64,000 bases of DNA from NCBI GenBank assembly GCA_002707025.1, contig PALG01000020.1:223750-287749 (forward strand). Reading direction: 5' to 3'. Numbering within the stretch: the stretch's first letter is position 1; each line of letters starts with the position of its first letter. The notes under the pieces were generated by a model. The model ran no database searches, was not told the DNA's origin, and saw only the letters and a program-made list of their open reading frames with translations. Position numbers and translations under genes: made by a program. The stretch is from Flavobacteriaceae bacterium. GTDB taxonomy: Bacteria; Bacteroidota; Bacteroidia; Flavobacteriales; Flavobacteriaceae. Below, in pieces: positions 18,329 through 25,899 of this stretch.

Positions 18329-18653
18329 GCAACACGATAATTATGTAGTTTTGGCAGACGATAGGGGCGCCTATTCCGATTTTGCCCCTTTTGTAAGCGA
18401 ACAAGTCATTCAGCATTATAAGGGGAAAAATGTCGTAATCGATTTATTGAAATACACCCACATCTCCCTCGAAGAACTTCTGGAACTCCTGGAAGTGTCC
18501 AATGCGCATCGCTCTCGAAAAAACTCATTTGTTATTATTAACGATGCCATTAATCCCGATGATATTCCTGCCGAACTAGTTGTTGTTCCTACAGAACAAG
18601 AAGCTGCAGATATTATAGAAATGGAAGAAATTGAAAGGGATTTGGGCTTTTAG
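18318..18653 (+). CDS. Small STAS-like protein between pyrB and rnz
   Basis: The 111-residue product starts at ATG 18318 inside the end of pyrB; longer in-frame starts would run deep into pyrB. Its core, KNVVIDLLKYTHISLEELLE then a helix and SFVIINDA, has the strand-helix pattern of a STAS domain (anti-sigma antagonist fold). The acidic tail IIEMEEIERDLGF is distinctive. In flavobacteria a similar protein precedes ribonuclease Z, but its role is not established to my knowledge. The serine phosphorylation site of classical anti-anti-sigma factors is not evident. Confidence 0.7.
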   Translation: MKIEQHDNYVVLADDRGAYSDFAPFVSEQVIQHYKGKNVVIDLLKYTHISLEELLELLEVSNAHRSRKNSFVIINDAINPDDIPAELVVVPTEQEAADIIEMEEIERDLGF

Positions 18654-18685
18654 AAGCCTTTCTCCTTTTTCCTAATCTCAAAAAC

Positions 18686-19591
18686 ATGAAATTAACCATC
18701 TTGGGTTGCCATTCCGCTACGCCTAGGGCGAATCATAACCCTACTGCGCAGATTTTGGAAATGAGAGGCCATATGTTTTTGATAGATTGTGGCGAAGGAA
18801 CTCAAGTACAATTGCGACGTAATAAGGTTAAATTTGCCCGAATTAAGCATATTTTTATCTCACATTTGCATGGGGATCATTTCTTCGGATTGGTAGGATT
18901 GATTTCTACCTTCCGATTGCTAGGCAGGGAAGCCGAGCTGCATGTATATGGACCTAAAGGAATTAAGGAGGCTATCACCTTACAACTAAAGCTAGGGAAT
19001 AGCTGGACCAACTTCCCGCTTTTATTTCATGAACTGGAATCCACAGAAGCCCAGTGTATTTTTGAAGATGACAAGCTTACCGTGACGACCATCCCTTTAG
19101 ATCATCGCGTATATACCAACGGGTTTTTGTTTCAGGAAAAGCCTGGAGAGCGAAAACTGGACTATGAGGCAGCTGTAGCAGCAAAAGTAGACCATTCTTA
19201 TTTTAATAAGTTAAAGCAAGGTTTTGATGTTAAGAACAGGGAAGGGGTGATTATCGATTATAAGGATGTCACCACCACTCCAGACCCTACGAAAAGCTAT
19301 GCCTATTGCAGTGACACCGCTTATTTACCTTCTATTGTTTCTATTATAAAGGGAGCTACCGTTTTGTACCATGAAGCGACGTTTCTGAAGATGCACGAAC
19401 ATTTATGTGAAAAAACCAAGCACAGTACTGCCTCCCAAGCGGCTGAAATAGCCAAATTGGCTGAAGTTGAACAATTGGTTCTGGGGCATTTCTCGGGACG
19501 ATATGGGGATTACGAACTTTTCAGAAGTGAAGCTCAAGTACATTTTCAGAATGTTTTATTGGCAGAAGACGGAAAAGTTTTTGAATTTTAA
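18686..19591 (+). CDS. rnz: Ribonuclease Z
   Basis: RNase Z is a zinc-dependent endonuclease that trims the 3' ends of tRNA precursors. Both tRNA genes seen in this window lack encoded CCA, which suits RNase Z processing. The 301-residue protein is a metallo-beta-lactamase-fold enzyme with the HxHxDH motif at residues 60-65 (HLHGDH), the CSDTAY metal-ligand Asp in the second half, and the HSTASQAAEIA and LGHFSGRY motifs with the later His ligands. It follows the STAS-like gene by 32 bases in the pyr operon. Confidence 0.95.
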   Translation: MKLTILGCHSATPRANHNPTAQILEMRGHMFLIDCGEGTQVQLRRNKVKFARIKHIFISHLHGDHFFGLVGLISTFRLLGREAELHVYGPKGIKEAITLQLKLGNSWTNFPLLFHELESTEAQCIFEDDKLTVTTIPLDHRVYTNGFLFQEKPGERKLDYEAAVAAKVDHSYFNKLKQGFDVKNREGVIIDYKDVTTTPDPTKSYAYCSDTAYLPSIVSIIKGATVLYHEATFLKMHEHLCEKTKHSTASQAAEIAKLAEVEQLVLGHFSGRYGDYELFRSEAQVHFQNVLLAEDGKVFEF

Positions 19592-19611
19592 TTTTTTTAA
19601 ATGAATCATCT

Positions 19612-19627
19612 ATCGTAATATTGCAAT
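19612..19627 (+). promoter_or_regulatory. Putative ArsR operator, copy 1
   Basis: ATCGTAATATTGCAAT is a nearly perfect inverted repeat centred on the AATATT core. It lies 14 bases before the arsR ATG. Fourteen of 16 positions or more match the second copy at 19987, so autoregulation of arsR is likely. Confidence 0.6.
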
Positions 19628-19641
19628 AAATAAATTAAGCA

Positions 19642-19968
19642 ATGGGCGTTACCAAGACAGAAATATTTTCCGAAGCACAAAATCATATTGCGTTATTGGC
19701 TAAAGCCTTTGCGCATCCCGCGCGAGTTGCCATTTTGCAGCACTTGTTTAAACTCGACACCTGTGTGTGTGGGGATTTAGTGGAGGAAATTGGTTTGGCA
19801 CAACCTACCATTTCGCAACACTTAAAAGAGCTGAAGCAAATAGGGCTTATCAAAGGAAATGTAGAGGGAACCAGTATTTGTTATTGTATTGATACAGAAG
19901 TATGGTCCCAAATGAAAAATACACTTCAAACGTTTTTAAATCAAGATGTAAACTCAAATTGTTGCTAA
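19642..19968 (+). CDS. arsR: ArsR-family arsenic-responsive repressor
   Basis: The 108-residue winged-helix protein has the DNA-recognition helix near residues 50-70 (LAQPTISQHLKELKQIGLIK). A CVC motif at residues 41-43 (LDTCVCGDL) corresponds to the arsenite-binding cysteines of the classical ArsR alpha-3 site. It ends in SNCC, adding two C-terminal cysteines. It probably represses itself and the downstream genes through the paired ATCGTAATATT sites, releasing DNA when As(III) or Sb(III) binds. The three downstream genes form an arsenic detoxification operon. Confidence 0.9.
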   Translation: MGVTKTEIFSEAQNHIALLAKAFAHPARVAILQHLFKLDTCVCGDLVEEIGLAQPTISQHLKELKQIGLIKGNVEGTSICYCIDTEVWSQMKNTLQTFLNQDVNSNCC

Positions 19969-19986
19969 AAAAATTTAGTTCGATTA

Positions 19987-20002
19987 ATCGTAATATTACA
20001 AT
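19987..20002 (+). promoter_or_regulatory. Putative ArsR operator, copy 2
   Basis: ATCGTAATATTACAAT is an almost perfect palindrome (TGTAATATTACA-like core). It lies 15 bases before the DUF6428 gene, at nearly the same distance as copy 1 from arsR, suggesting a second ArsR-controlled promoter. Confidence 0.6.
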
Positions 20003-20016
20003 TAAAAAATAGTTAT

Positions 20017-20481
20017 ATGAAACTTTCAGAAATTAAAAAACACCTCTCCGGCTTAGAGGTCATTGGCTTTAAATTACCCAATGGAAATTTAGTCCCTAGT
20101 CACTTTCACGTAACGGAAGTTGGAAAAATTGAAAAAAACTTTATCGATTGTGGCGGCACCGTCCGTAAGGAAAATGTGATCAACTTTCAACTTTGGGAAG
20201 CTCATGATTACGATCATCGGCTGCATCCGGAAAAACTGATTCATATTATTGAATTATCGGAAAAGATATTGGCGTTGGAAGATCACGAAGTTGAAGTGGA
20301 ATACCAGGGAAAAACCATTGAAAAATACAATGTTGGTTTTGATGGTACGCACTTTTTATTAACCTCTAAGCAAACCGATTGTTTAGCAAAAGACAAATGT
20401 GGGGTAGCGGAAGTGAAGCCAAAAGTAAAACTTTCAGAGGTGACAAATGGCTGCTGTACGCCTGGCAGCGAATGTTGTTAA
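20017..20481 (+). CDS. DUF6428 family protein with Cys-rich C-terminus (arsenic operon)
   Basis: The 154-residue protein belongs to a Bacteroidota family (DUF6428) found in arsenic operons; no activity is known to me. It opens MKLSEIKKHLSGLEVIGFKL and carries an SHFHVTEVG motif and an FIDCGGTVRKE motif, which give conserved-looking His and Cys residues. The last ten residues contain two CC pairs (GCCTPGSECC), and two more Cys lie near residues 125-131. These suggest binding of As(III) or another thiophilic metalloid, as a chaperone or scavenger; this is inference. It has its own ArsR-like operator and precedes the arsenate reductase by 16 bases. Confidence 0.75.
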   Translation: MKLSEIKKHLSGLEVIGFKLPNGNLVPSHFHVTEVGKIEKNFIDCGGTVRKENVINFQLWEAHDYDHRLHPEKLIHIIELSEKILALEDHEVEVEYQGKTIEKYNVGFDGTHFLLTSKQTDCLAKDKCGVAEVKPKVKLSEVTNGCCTPGSECC

Positions 20482-20497
20482 TTTAAACTAAGATCAG

Positions 20498-21115
20498 ATG
20501 GATTTATACCCCGCCTTGCAAGAATTTATAAAATCTTTGAACTTTCAGGAAATTTCGGAAGAAAGAAAAGCAACACTTCAGCCTTTGATGGATTACCTTA
20601 CCGAAAAGAGGAACGTTGGAGGCCCTATTCGGTTAAATTTTATTTGCACTCACAATTCCCGACGCAGCCATTTGTCACAGGTTTGGGCGCAAACCTTAGC
20701 ACATTACTATGGAATCCAAAATCTCGTTTGTTATTCTGGTGGAACCGAAGCGACCGCCCTTTTTCCTAAAGTAACGGAAGTTTTACAGGAGGTTGGATTT
20801 AGGGTACAGCAGCTTTCCGAAGGAAATAACCCGATATATGGCATTAAATATTCCGAGAATGAACCCGCCATCATAGGCTTTTCCAAAGGGATGGATCATG
20901 AGTTTAATCCTGTTTCGGCATTTGCAGCCATCATGACTTGCTCCCAAGCCGATGAAGGTTGTCCTTTTGTTCCGGGAGCTGAAAAGCGATTTCCTATTAC
21001 CTACGAAGACCCCAAAGCTTATGACGGAACCCCACTGCAACATGAAAAATACCAAGAGCGGAGCCGACAGATAGCTACCGAATTATGCTATGTTTTTTAT
21101 AACATTAAAGCTTAA
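20498..21115 (+). CDS. Low-molecular-weight phosphatase-type arsenate reductase
   Basis: The 205-residue product has the Cx5R catalytic loop of low-molecular-weight tyrosine phosphatases and ArsC at residues 50-56 (CTHNSRR), followed by SHLSQVWAQTLA. The domain is extended at the N-terminus by about 40 residues. Further cysteines in MTCSQADEGCPF could serve the thiol relay that reduces As(V) to As(III). Context supports arsenate reductase: it stands between DUF6428 and the ACR3 pump, three bases from the latter. Databases often label this branch only protein-tyrosine-phosphatase. Confidence 0.8.
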   Translation: MDLYPALQEFIKSLNFQEISEERKATLQPLMDYLTEKRNVGGPIRLNFICTHNSRRSHLSQVWAQTLAHYYGIQNLVCYSGGTEATALFPKVTEVLQEVGFRVQQLSEGNNPIYGIKYSENEPAIIGFSKGMDHEFNPVSAFAAIMTCSQADEGCPFVPGAEKRFPITYEDPKAYDGTPLQHEKYQERSRQIATELCYVFYNIKA

Positions 21116-21118
21116 AAG

Positions 21119-22162
21119 ATGGGCAGGAAGCGCTTAGGTTTTTTAGATAAAAACCTTACTTGGTGGATTTTTATAGCTATGGGAATAGGTGTAGGGTTGG
21201 GGTATTTTTTTCCTTCCATACCCAATACAATCCACTCTTTTAGTAGCGGCAGTACGAACATTCCTATAGCTTTAGGCCTTATCGTAATGATGTACCCACC
21301 ATTGGCTAAGGTTAATTATGCTTTACTTCCTAAGGTTTTCAAGAATGTTAAAATACTTTCAGTTTCTTTAGTGTTAAATTGGTTAATAGGTCCTTTCCTA
21401 ATGTTTTTATTGGCCATTCTTTTTTTACGGGATTACCCTGAATACATGATTGGGCTTATCTTAATTGGTTTGGCTCGTTGCATTGCGATGGTTTTGGTGT
21501 GGAATGATTTAGCAGAAGGAAGCGCTGAATACGGGGCGGGTTTAGTGGCCTTAAATAGTATTTTTCAAGTTTTTGCCTACAGTTTTTATGCTTGGTTCTT
21601 TATCACGGTATTGCCTCCATTTTTTGGTTTTGAAGGAGCGATTGTTGAAATCTCTATTTATACCATTGCAGAAAGCGTTGCCATATATTTAGGAATACCA
21701 TTTTTGATGGGGATCTTAAGCCGTTGGCTTTTAATAAAATGGAAAGGAGCGCTATGGTATACTGAAAAGTTCATTCCTACGATTGCACCCTTAACCTTAA
21801 TAGCCTTGTTATTTACCATAATTGTCATGTTTTCCTTGAAAGGGGAACTCATCGTTGAAATTCCCTTGGATGTGGTCATTATTGCAATCCCCCTTCTTAT
21901 TTATTTTGCTTTGATGTTTTTTATTGGGTTTTTCTTTACGAAGGCGATGGGAGCACCTTACAATGAAACCGCTTCAGTAGCATTCACGGCAGCTGGAAAC
22001 AACTTCGAATTGGCCATAGCTGTTGCGATAGCTGTATTTGGATTAAATTCTGGACAAGCCTTTGCAGGAGTTATAGGGCCATTGGTTGAAGTACCTGCTT
22101 TAATATTATTAGTACGTATTGCTTTTTGGTTGAAGAAGAAATATCCTGTGAGAAGTAGATAA
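21119..22162 (+). CDS. ACR3-family arsenite efflux permease
   Basis: The 347-residue inner membrane protein has about ten hydrophobic helices (BART superfamily fold). It contains the conserved ACR3 Cys at residue 121 in the fourth helix ([16 protein letters not shown]) and the [15 protein letters not shown] motif of the ninth helix with its conserved Glu. It expels As(III), the product of the upstream reductase. The spacing of three bases implies translational coupling. It is the last gene of the arsenic operon. Confidence 0.93.
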   Translation: MGRKRLGFLDKNLTWWIFIAMGIGVGLGYFFPSIPNTIHSFSSGSTNIPIALGLIVMMYPPLAKVNYALLPKVFKNVKILSVSLVLNWLIGPFLMFLLAILFLRDYPEYMIGLILIGLARCIAMVLVWNDLAEGSAEYGAGLVALNSIFQVFAYSFYAWFFITVLPPFFGFEGAIVEISIYTIAESVAIYLGIPFLMGILSRWLLIKWKGALWYTEKFIPTIAPLTLIALLFTIIVMFSLKGELIVEIPLDVVIIAIPLLIYFALMFFIGFFFTKAMGAPYNETASVAFTAAGNNFELAIAVAIAVFGLNSGQAFAGVIGPLVEVPALILLVRIAFWLKKKYPVRSR

Positions 22163-22215
22163 ATTTCTGAAAATATTCTTTAAGATATTTCGTTCTATTT
22201 CAAATCAGAAAACCT

Positions 22216-22797
22216 ATGTACCAGCCCGATATTCACATTAAAAAAACTGAAATCCTTTCCGATAATTGGTATACCCTAAAAAAGTTAACTTACGATTATC
22301 TGAAACAGGATGGAGCATGGGAGGAGCAAGTTCGTGAAGCTTATGATCGAGGTAATGGAGCCGTAGTTCTTTTATATCATGCTGAAAAAGGAACGGTAGT
22401 ATTGGTGCGTCAGTTTCGAATGCCCACTTACATAAATGGAAATGATGGCGGGATGATGATTGAAGCTTGTGCGGGTTTATTGGATGAACGTGATCCGGCC
22501 CACTGTATCAAGCGGGAAGTAGAAGAGGAAACCGGGTATCAAATTCAGGAGGTCACCAAAGTTTTTGAAGCCTATATGTCGCCAGGTTCTGTGACGGAAA
22601 TTCTACATTTCTATATTGCGGAATATCACGATTCACAAAAGGTAAGTGAGGGTGGAGGTTTGGATGAGGAGCATGAAAATATTGAAGTATTGGAATTGCC
22701 TTTCGAAAAAGCTTTGGAAATGATTGCTACCGGCGAAATAAAAGATGCCAAGACCATTATGCTGCTTCAGTATGCGCTAATTCAAAAGCTTATGTAG
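22216..22797 (+). CDS. nudK: NudK-type Nudix hydrolase (GDP-mannose pyrophosphatase)
   Basis: The 193-residue protein carries a Nudix box near residues 93-115 ([20 protein letters not shown] then TGY). Asp replaces one of the canonical Glu positions, as is common in the NudK branch. The C-terminal motifs [16 protein letters not shown] and [16 protein letters not shown] are also NudK/ADP-ribose-pyrophosphatase-like. It would hydrolyse GDP-mannose or a related nucleotide sugar. It stands alone 53 bases after the arsenic operon. Confidence 0.83.
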   Translation: MYQPDIHIKKTEILSDNWYTLKKLTYDYLKQDGAWEEQVREAYDRGNGAVVLLYHAEKGTVVLVRQFRMPTYINGNDGGMMIEACAGLLDERDPAHCIKREVEEETGYQIQEVTKVFEAYMSPGSVTEILHFYIAEYHDSQKVSEGGGLDEEHENIEVLELPFEKALEMIATGEIKDAKTIMLLQYALIQKLM

Positions 22798-22950
22798 CGA
22801 TAGTGTGTTTAGGTTTAACGCCCCCTTTGGAATTAATTCCATGCTAAGTGTAACTTCCTTTTTACTCAAAGGGATTTCCTATTCCCTCATTGGTGTTTTT
22901 ACATGACTCAAGCAATGGCTAGGTTTGAGAGAATCTTTAAAACTTATATC

Positions 22951-23358
22951 ATGAAAACACGCAAGACCACAACCTCACAAAACTGGATGAAAAGAATTTC
23001 TTTTATCACCTTTGCCGTATCCCTTTTTATAGGAACAAGTGCTGTTCAATCTCAAAATGAAGAACGGATCGTATCTGGTGTCGTTAATTCGGTAGAGGGT
23101 CCCATTATGGGAGCCACTGTTGTATTGAAAGGAACTACTGTAGCCATTCCAACCAATGCCAATGGCGAATTTGTATTTCCAAGACCCTTAAAGGAAAAGG
23201 ATGTTTTGGTGGTTAGTTACCTAGGCTATGAAAATGTAGAAGTAACCATAGGTGCCGAAACTACTTATGTAGAGCCTATCTTTAAGGACAATCCTATTGT
23301 AATTTATGGGGCTTTACGTGTTTTAGATGCTTCGGAAGCTACTAAAAATAATCCATAG
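22951..23358 (+). CDS. Exported carboxypeptidase-regulatory-like domain protein
   Basis: The 135-residue product has a signal peptide (hydrophobic stretch ISFITFAVSLFIGTSAVQSQ) and one carboxypeptidase D regulatory-like domain (VSGVVNSVEGPIMGATVVLK then TNANGEFVFP, VVSYLGYENVEVTIG). This is the domain found at the N-terminus of SusC/TonB-dependent receptors, but here it stands alone without plug or barrel. I chose ATG 22951 because the next upstream ATG adds a non-signal-like extension. It may sit in the periplasm; its partner is unknown. It precedes the transglutaminase-like gene by 13 bases. Confidence 0.7.
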   Translation: MKTRKTTTSQNWMKRISFITFAVSLFIGTSAVQSQNEERIVSGVVNSVEGPIMGATVVLKGTTVAIPTNANGEFVFPRPLKEKDVLVVSYLGYENVEVTIGAETTYVEPIFKDNPIVIYGALRVLDASEATKNNP

Positions 23359-23371
23359 GCACTTTTCAGCA

Positions 23372-24049
23372 ATGAAACATTTTATTTTTTTAGGGATCTT
23401 CTCCTTTACCATTTTAGTGCAAGCGCAGCGTAGTGATTTCAGTACGATTGATTTTCAAAACGCAGATGAAATAGCAAGACGTTACAAAGGAGAAGATCTT
23501 TCAAATTTACCCATTTTAAGTCTTCAGCTTACCGCACAATTAAAAACCGATGTAGAACGTTTCCGGGTGATTTATAAATGGGTTTGCGAAAACATAAAAG
23601 GAAATTACCATTTAACGACAGAAAGTAGCTATAAACAACGAAAACTCCGAAATGACTCCATTGCTTTGTTTCGGTGGCACCATTCCTTCAAAAAGGAAGT
23701 TTTCACGAAACTTCTTCAGGAAAAAGAAACCTTGTGTACGGGGTATACTTATTTAATAAAGGAGATGTCCAATTTGGCAGGATTGGAATGTGAAATCATT
23801 AACGGGTTTACCGAAGGTTACCATTTAAAAAAAAGCGGGAAAGAAGTCCCAAATCACTCATGGAATGCCATTAAATTGAACGGAAAATGGTATTTATGCG
23901 ATGCTACATGGTCCAGCGGAATTATAGATATGAATGGATATAATTTCATATTTCAATACGACGACTCCTTTTTTCTTATGGAGCCTTCCAATTTTGCTAA
24001 ATCCCATACGCCAATTGAAGAAAAATGGACCCTGCTGGAAGCGAATTAA
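23372..24049 (+). CDS. Exported transglutaminase-like protein
   Basis: The 225-residue protein has a signal peptide (MKHFIFLGIFSFTILVQAQ) and a transglutaminase-core domain. The Cys-His-Asp triad is visible in order: ETLCTGYTYLIKEMSNLAG (Cys), PNHSWNAIKLNGKW (His) and YLCDATWSSG (Asp). Members of this superfamily are often peptidases rather than cross-linkers; the substrate is not known. The start at 23372 follows the previous gene's stop by 13 bases and places the signal peptide at the N-terminus, so the two probably form an operon. Confidence 0.8.
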   Translation: MKHFIFLGIFSFTILVQAQRSDFSTIDFQNADEIARRYKGEDLSNLPILSLQLTAQLKTDVERFRVIYKWVCENIKGNYHLTTESSYKQRKLRNDSIALFRWHHSFKKEVFTKLLQEKETLCTGYTYLIKEMSNLAGLECEIINGFTEGYHLKKSGKEVPNHSWNAIKLNGKWYLCDATWSSGIIDMNGYNFIFQYDDSFFLMEPSNFAKSHTPIEEKWTLLEAN

Positions 24050-24127
24050 TTTTTAGATTTTAGCCGTAATATGGTTTCTTATATTTAAAAGTACTTAATT
24101 TTATACTTTCTAAAAACGATTGGAGAT

Positions 24128-24439
24128 ATGCAGCCTATTATTCACTACTTTCTGCACCTAATAGCTCCCTTTTTTATCGCGTATTTTTTTTATCGGCATT
24201 CTTGGATAAAAGTGTACCTCATTTTTTTGGCTACCATGTTGGTAGACTTAGACCACTTGCTTACCACACCTATTTTTGACCCCAATCGATGCAGTATCAA
24301 TTTCCATCCATTTCATAGTTATTATGCCATAGGGTTTTATATGGTTTTGGTGCTTTTGAAGAATCCTTATCGAATTTTTGGGCTAGGACTCCTTTTTCAC
24401 ATGGCTACCGATGCTTTAGATTGTTGGCTATCGTCATGA
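24128..24439 (+). CDS. DUF6122 membrane protein
   Basis: The 103-residue protein has about four hydrophobic segments with His and Asp residues placed within them (IIHYFLHLIAPF, MLVDLDHLLTTPIFDP, NFHPFHSYYA, FHMATDALDCW). This arrangement matches DUF6122 and resembles membrane-bound metal-dependent hydrolases of the YdjM type. Metal binding is plausible from the clustered HxxxH and DxDH motifs but unproven. It stands alone, 78 bases after the transglutaminase-like gene. Confidence 0.7.
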   Translation: MQPIIHYFLHLIAPFFIAYFFYRHSWIKVYLIFLATMLVDLDHLLTTPIFDPNRCSINFHPFHSYYAIGFYMVLVLLKNPYRIFGLGLLFHMATDALDCWLSS

Positions 24440-24506
24440 TTTCATGAGAAATATCATCTATTTGAAAAAGTAATTTTTTGAAATTTGTATTCTGTAATCC
24501 TTTTTC

Positions 24507-24644
24507 ATGAGCACAGTTACCCTAATCATCGTTATTTTAATTGTAGTACACTTAGTCATTGGTTTTGGATGGTTGGTGTATAAGCTCTCTCCCAGGAAGG
24601 AAGACCGGCAAGAAAGAGAGGAGGCTAATAACCATGATATTTAA
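24507..24644 (+). CDS. Small single-helix membrane protein, 45 residues
   Basis: ATG 24507 opens a 45-codon frame with an N-terminal transmembrane helix (TLIIVILIVVHLVIGFGWLV) and a charged cytoplasmic tail (KEDRQEREEANNH). About 20 bases upstream, TGAAATTTGTATTC resembles the pyrR promoter region. The layout, a helix followed by a charged tail, resembles the 56-residue protein at 6605. No family is recognised; a role as subunit of a membrane complex is possible. Confidence 0.6.
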   Translation: MSTVTLIIVILIVVHLVIGFGWLVYKLSPRKEDRQEREEANNHDI

Positions 24645-24722
24645 CCGAAATTTAAATCCTTTGCTATTTCACTTCCTTTAAAAAACCCGTAACTTGCAAT
24701 AAACTTTGCAATTCAATTACTT

Positions 24723-25370
24723 ATGTTGCGTGACAATCTTCACGATTATAGAAGAAATTATAAGCGAGGGGCTCTAACGGAAGATACCCTAGACGAAAAT
24801 CCCTTTCAGCAATTCCGGAAATGGTTTTATCAAGTACAAGAAGCGGGTGGTGTAGATGAAGTTAACGCCATGACCCTAAACACTATAGAAGAGGATGGCT
24901 TCCCGAGAGGGAGAATAGTCTTGCTTAAAAAATACGATGAAAATGGCTTCTATTTTTACACGAATTACGATAGTCAAAAGGGGAAGGCCATAGCTGCGAA
25001 CCCAAATGTATCCCTATCTTTTTTTTGGCCCAATGCAGAAAGGCAGATAATTATTAAAGGAAACGCTAAGAAAACTTCTGAAGCAGATTCAGAAAACTAT
25101 TTTTCTTCTCGCCCAAAAGGCAGTCAGTTAGGTGCTTTGGTAAGTGATCAAAGCAGCGTTATTAAAAACCGGGAGGTTTTGGAAAAAGAACTAAGTCTTT
25201 TAGAGGAAACATATAAAAACAAGGAAGTCCCTAAGCCAAAAAATTGGGGCGGCTTTTTGGTACAGCCCATCGAATTCGAATTTTGGCAAGGAAGACCCAA
25301 CCGCTTACACGATCGAATTCGTTACCGTTTAAACGGCGTCGATTGGCTTATTGAAAGATTGGCACCTTAA
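24723..25370 (+). CDS. pdxH: Pyridoxamine 5'-phosphate oxidase
   Basis: This FMN enzyme oxidises pyridoxine and pyridoxamine phosphates to pyridoxal phosphate. The 215-residue protein is complete: N-terminal LRDNLHDYRRNYKRGALTED (substrate gating), the FMN-binding stretch RIVLLKKYDENGFYFYTNYD then SQKGKA, and the C-terminal family signature EFWQGRPNRLHDRIRY, ending RLAP. Spacing suggests its own promoter. The downstream SixA gene starts 40 bases after the stop. Confidence 0.96.
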   Translation: MLRDNLHDYRRNYKRGALTEDTLDENPFQQFRKWFYQVQEAGGVDEVNAMTLNTIEEDGFPRGRIVLLKKYDENGFYFYTNYDSQKGKAIAANPNVSLSFFWPNAERQIIIKGNAKKTSEADSENYFSSRPKGSQLGALVSDQSSVIKNREVLEKELSLLEETYKNKEVPKPKNWGGFLVQPIEFEFWQGRPNRLHDRIRYRLNGVDWLIERLAP

Positions 25371-25410
25371 TAGAAAAAGAAGTATTTTACACCACACTAA
25401 TGAACCAACC

Positions 25411-25899
25411 ATGAAAACACTTTATATGGTACGGCACGCAAAGTCGTCCTGGAAACACGATGTTATAGACCATAAGCGTCCCCTAAAAAAAAGGGGGCAT
25501 AACGATGGCGCCTTAATCTCTAAATATGTTTCAGAGAATTTTGACCTACCGCAACAAATAGTTACCAGTGATGCTGAAAGGGCTTTAACTACAGCAAAGT
25601 ACTTTAAAGGTGCTTTTCAGATTTCAGAAAAAGACTTTAAGATAACTCACGAATTATACGATTTTAGTGGTCATAGAGTCATGGAAACCATAAAAGGACT
25701 CGATGACAGCTTGGATACCGTAATGATTGTTGGGCATAATCACGCCTTTACTTCCATAGCCAACATGTTGGGGAATAAATACATCGACAATGTGCCTACC
25801 TGCGGATTTGTAAAATTGCAGTTTAAAGAAACACAATGGAGTAAAATTACCACGGGCACTACCGAAAACACTATTTTTCCTCGGGACCTTAAAAAATAA
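25411..25899 (+). CDS. SixA-like histidine phosphatase
   Basis: The 162-residue protein belongs to the histidine phosphatase (phosphoglycerate mutase-like) superfamily. The RHG-type catalytic motif is VRHAKSSW with His at residue 9; a second His lies in MIVGHNHAFTS. In E. coli SixA dephosphorylates a phosphotransfer His domain. Here its stop overlaps the ppk1 start by one base (TAATG) and ppx follows, so a role in polyphosphate or phospho-His control is suggested. The upstream in-frame extension overlaps pdxH, so ATG 25411 is chosen. Confidence 0.85.
   Translation: MKTLYMVRHAKSSWKHDVIDHKRPLKKRGHNDGALISKYVSENFDLPQQIVTSDAERALTTAKYFKGAFQISEKDFKITHELYDFSGHRVMETIKGLDDSLDTVMIVGHNHAFTSIANMLGNKYIDNVPTCGFVKLQFKETQWSKITTGTTENTIFPRDLKK

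Noticed and set aside
24694..24711. Repeated TTGCAA hexamers upstream of pdxH
   Set aside because: Short AT-rich palindromes recur by chance; there is no second site or regulator nearby.
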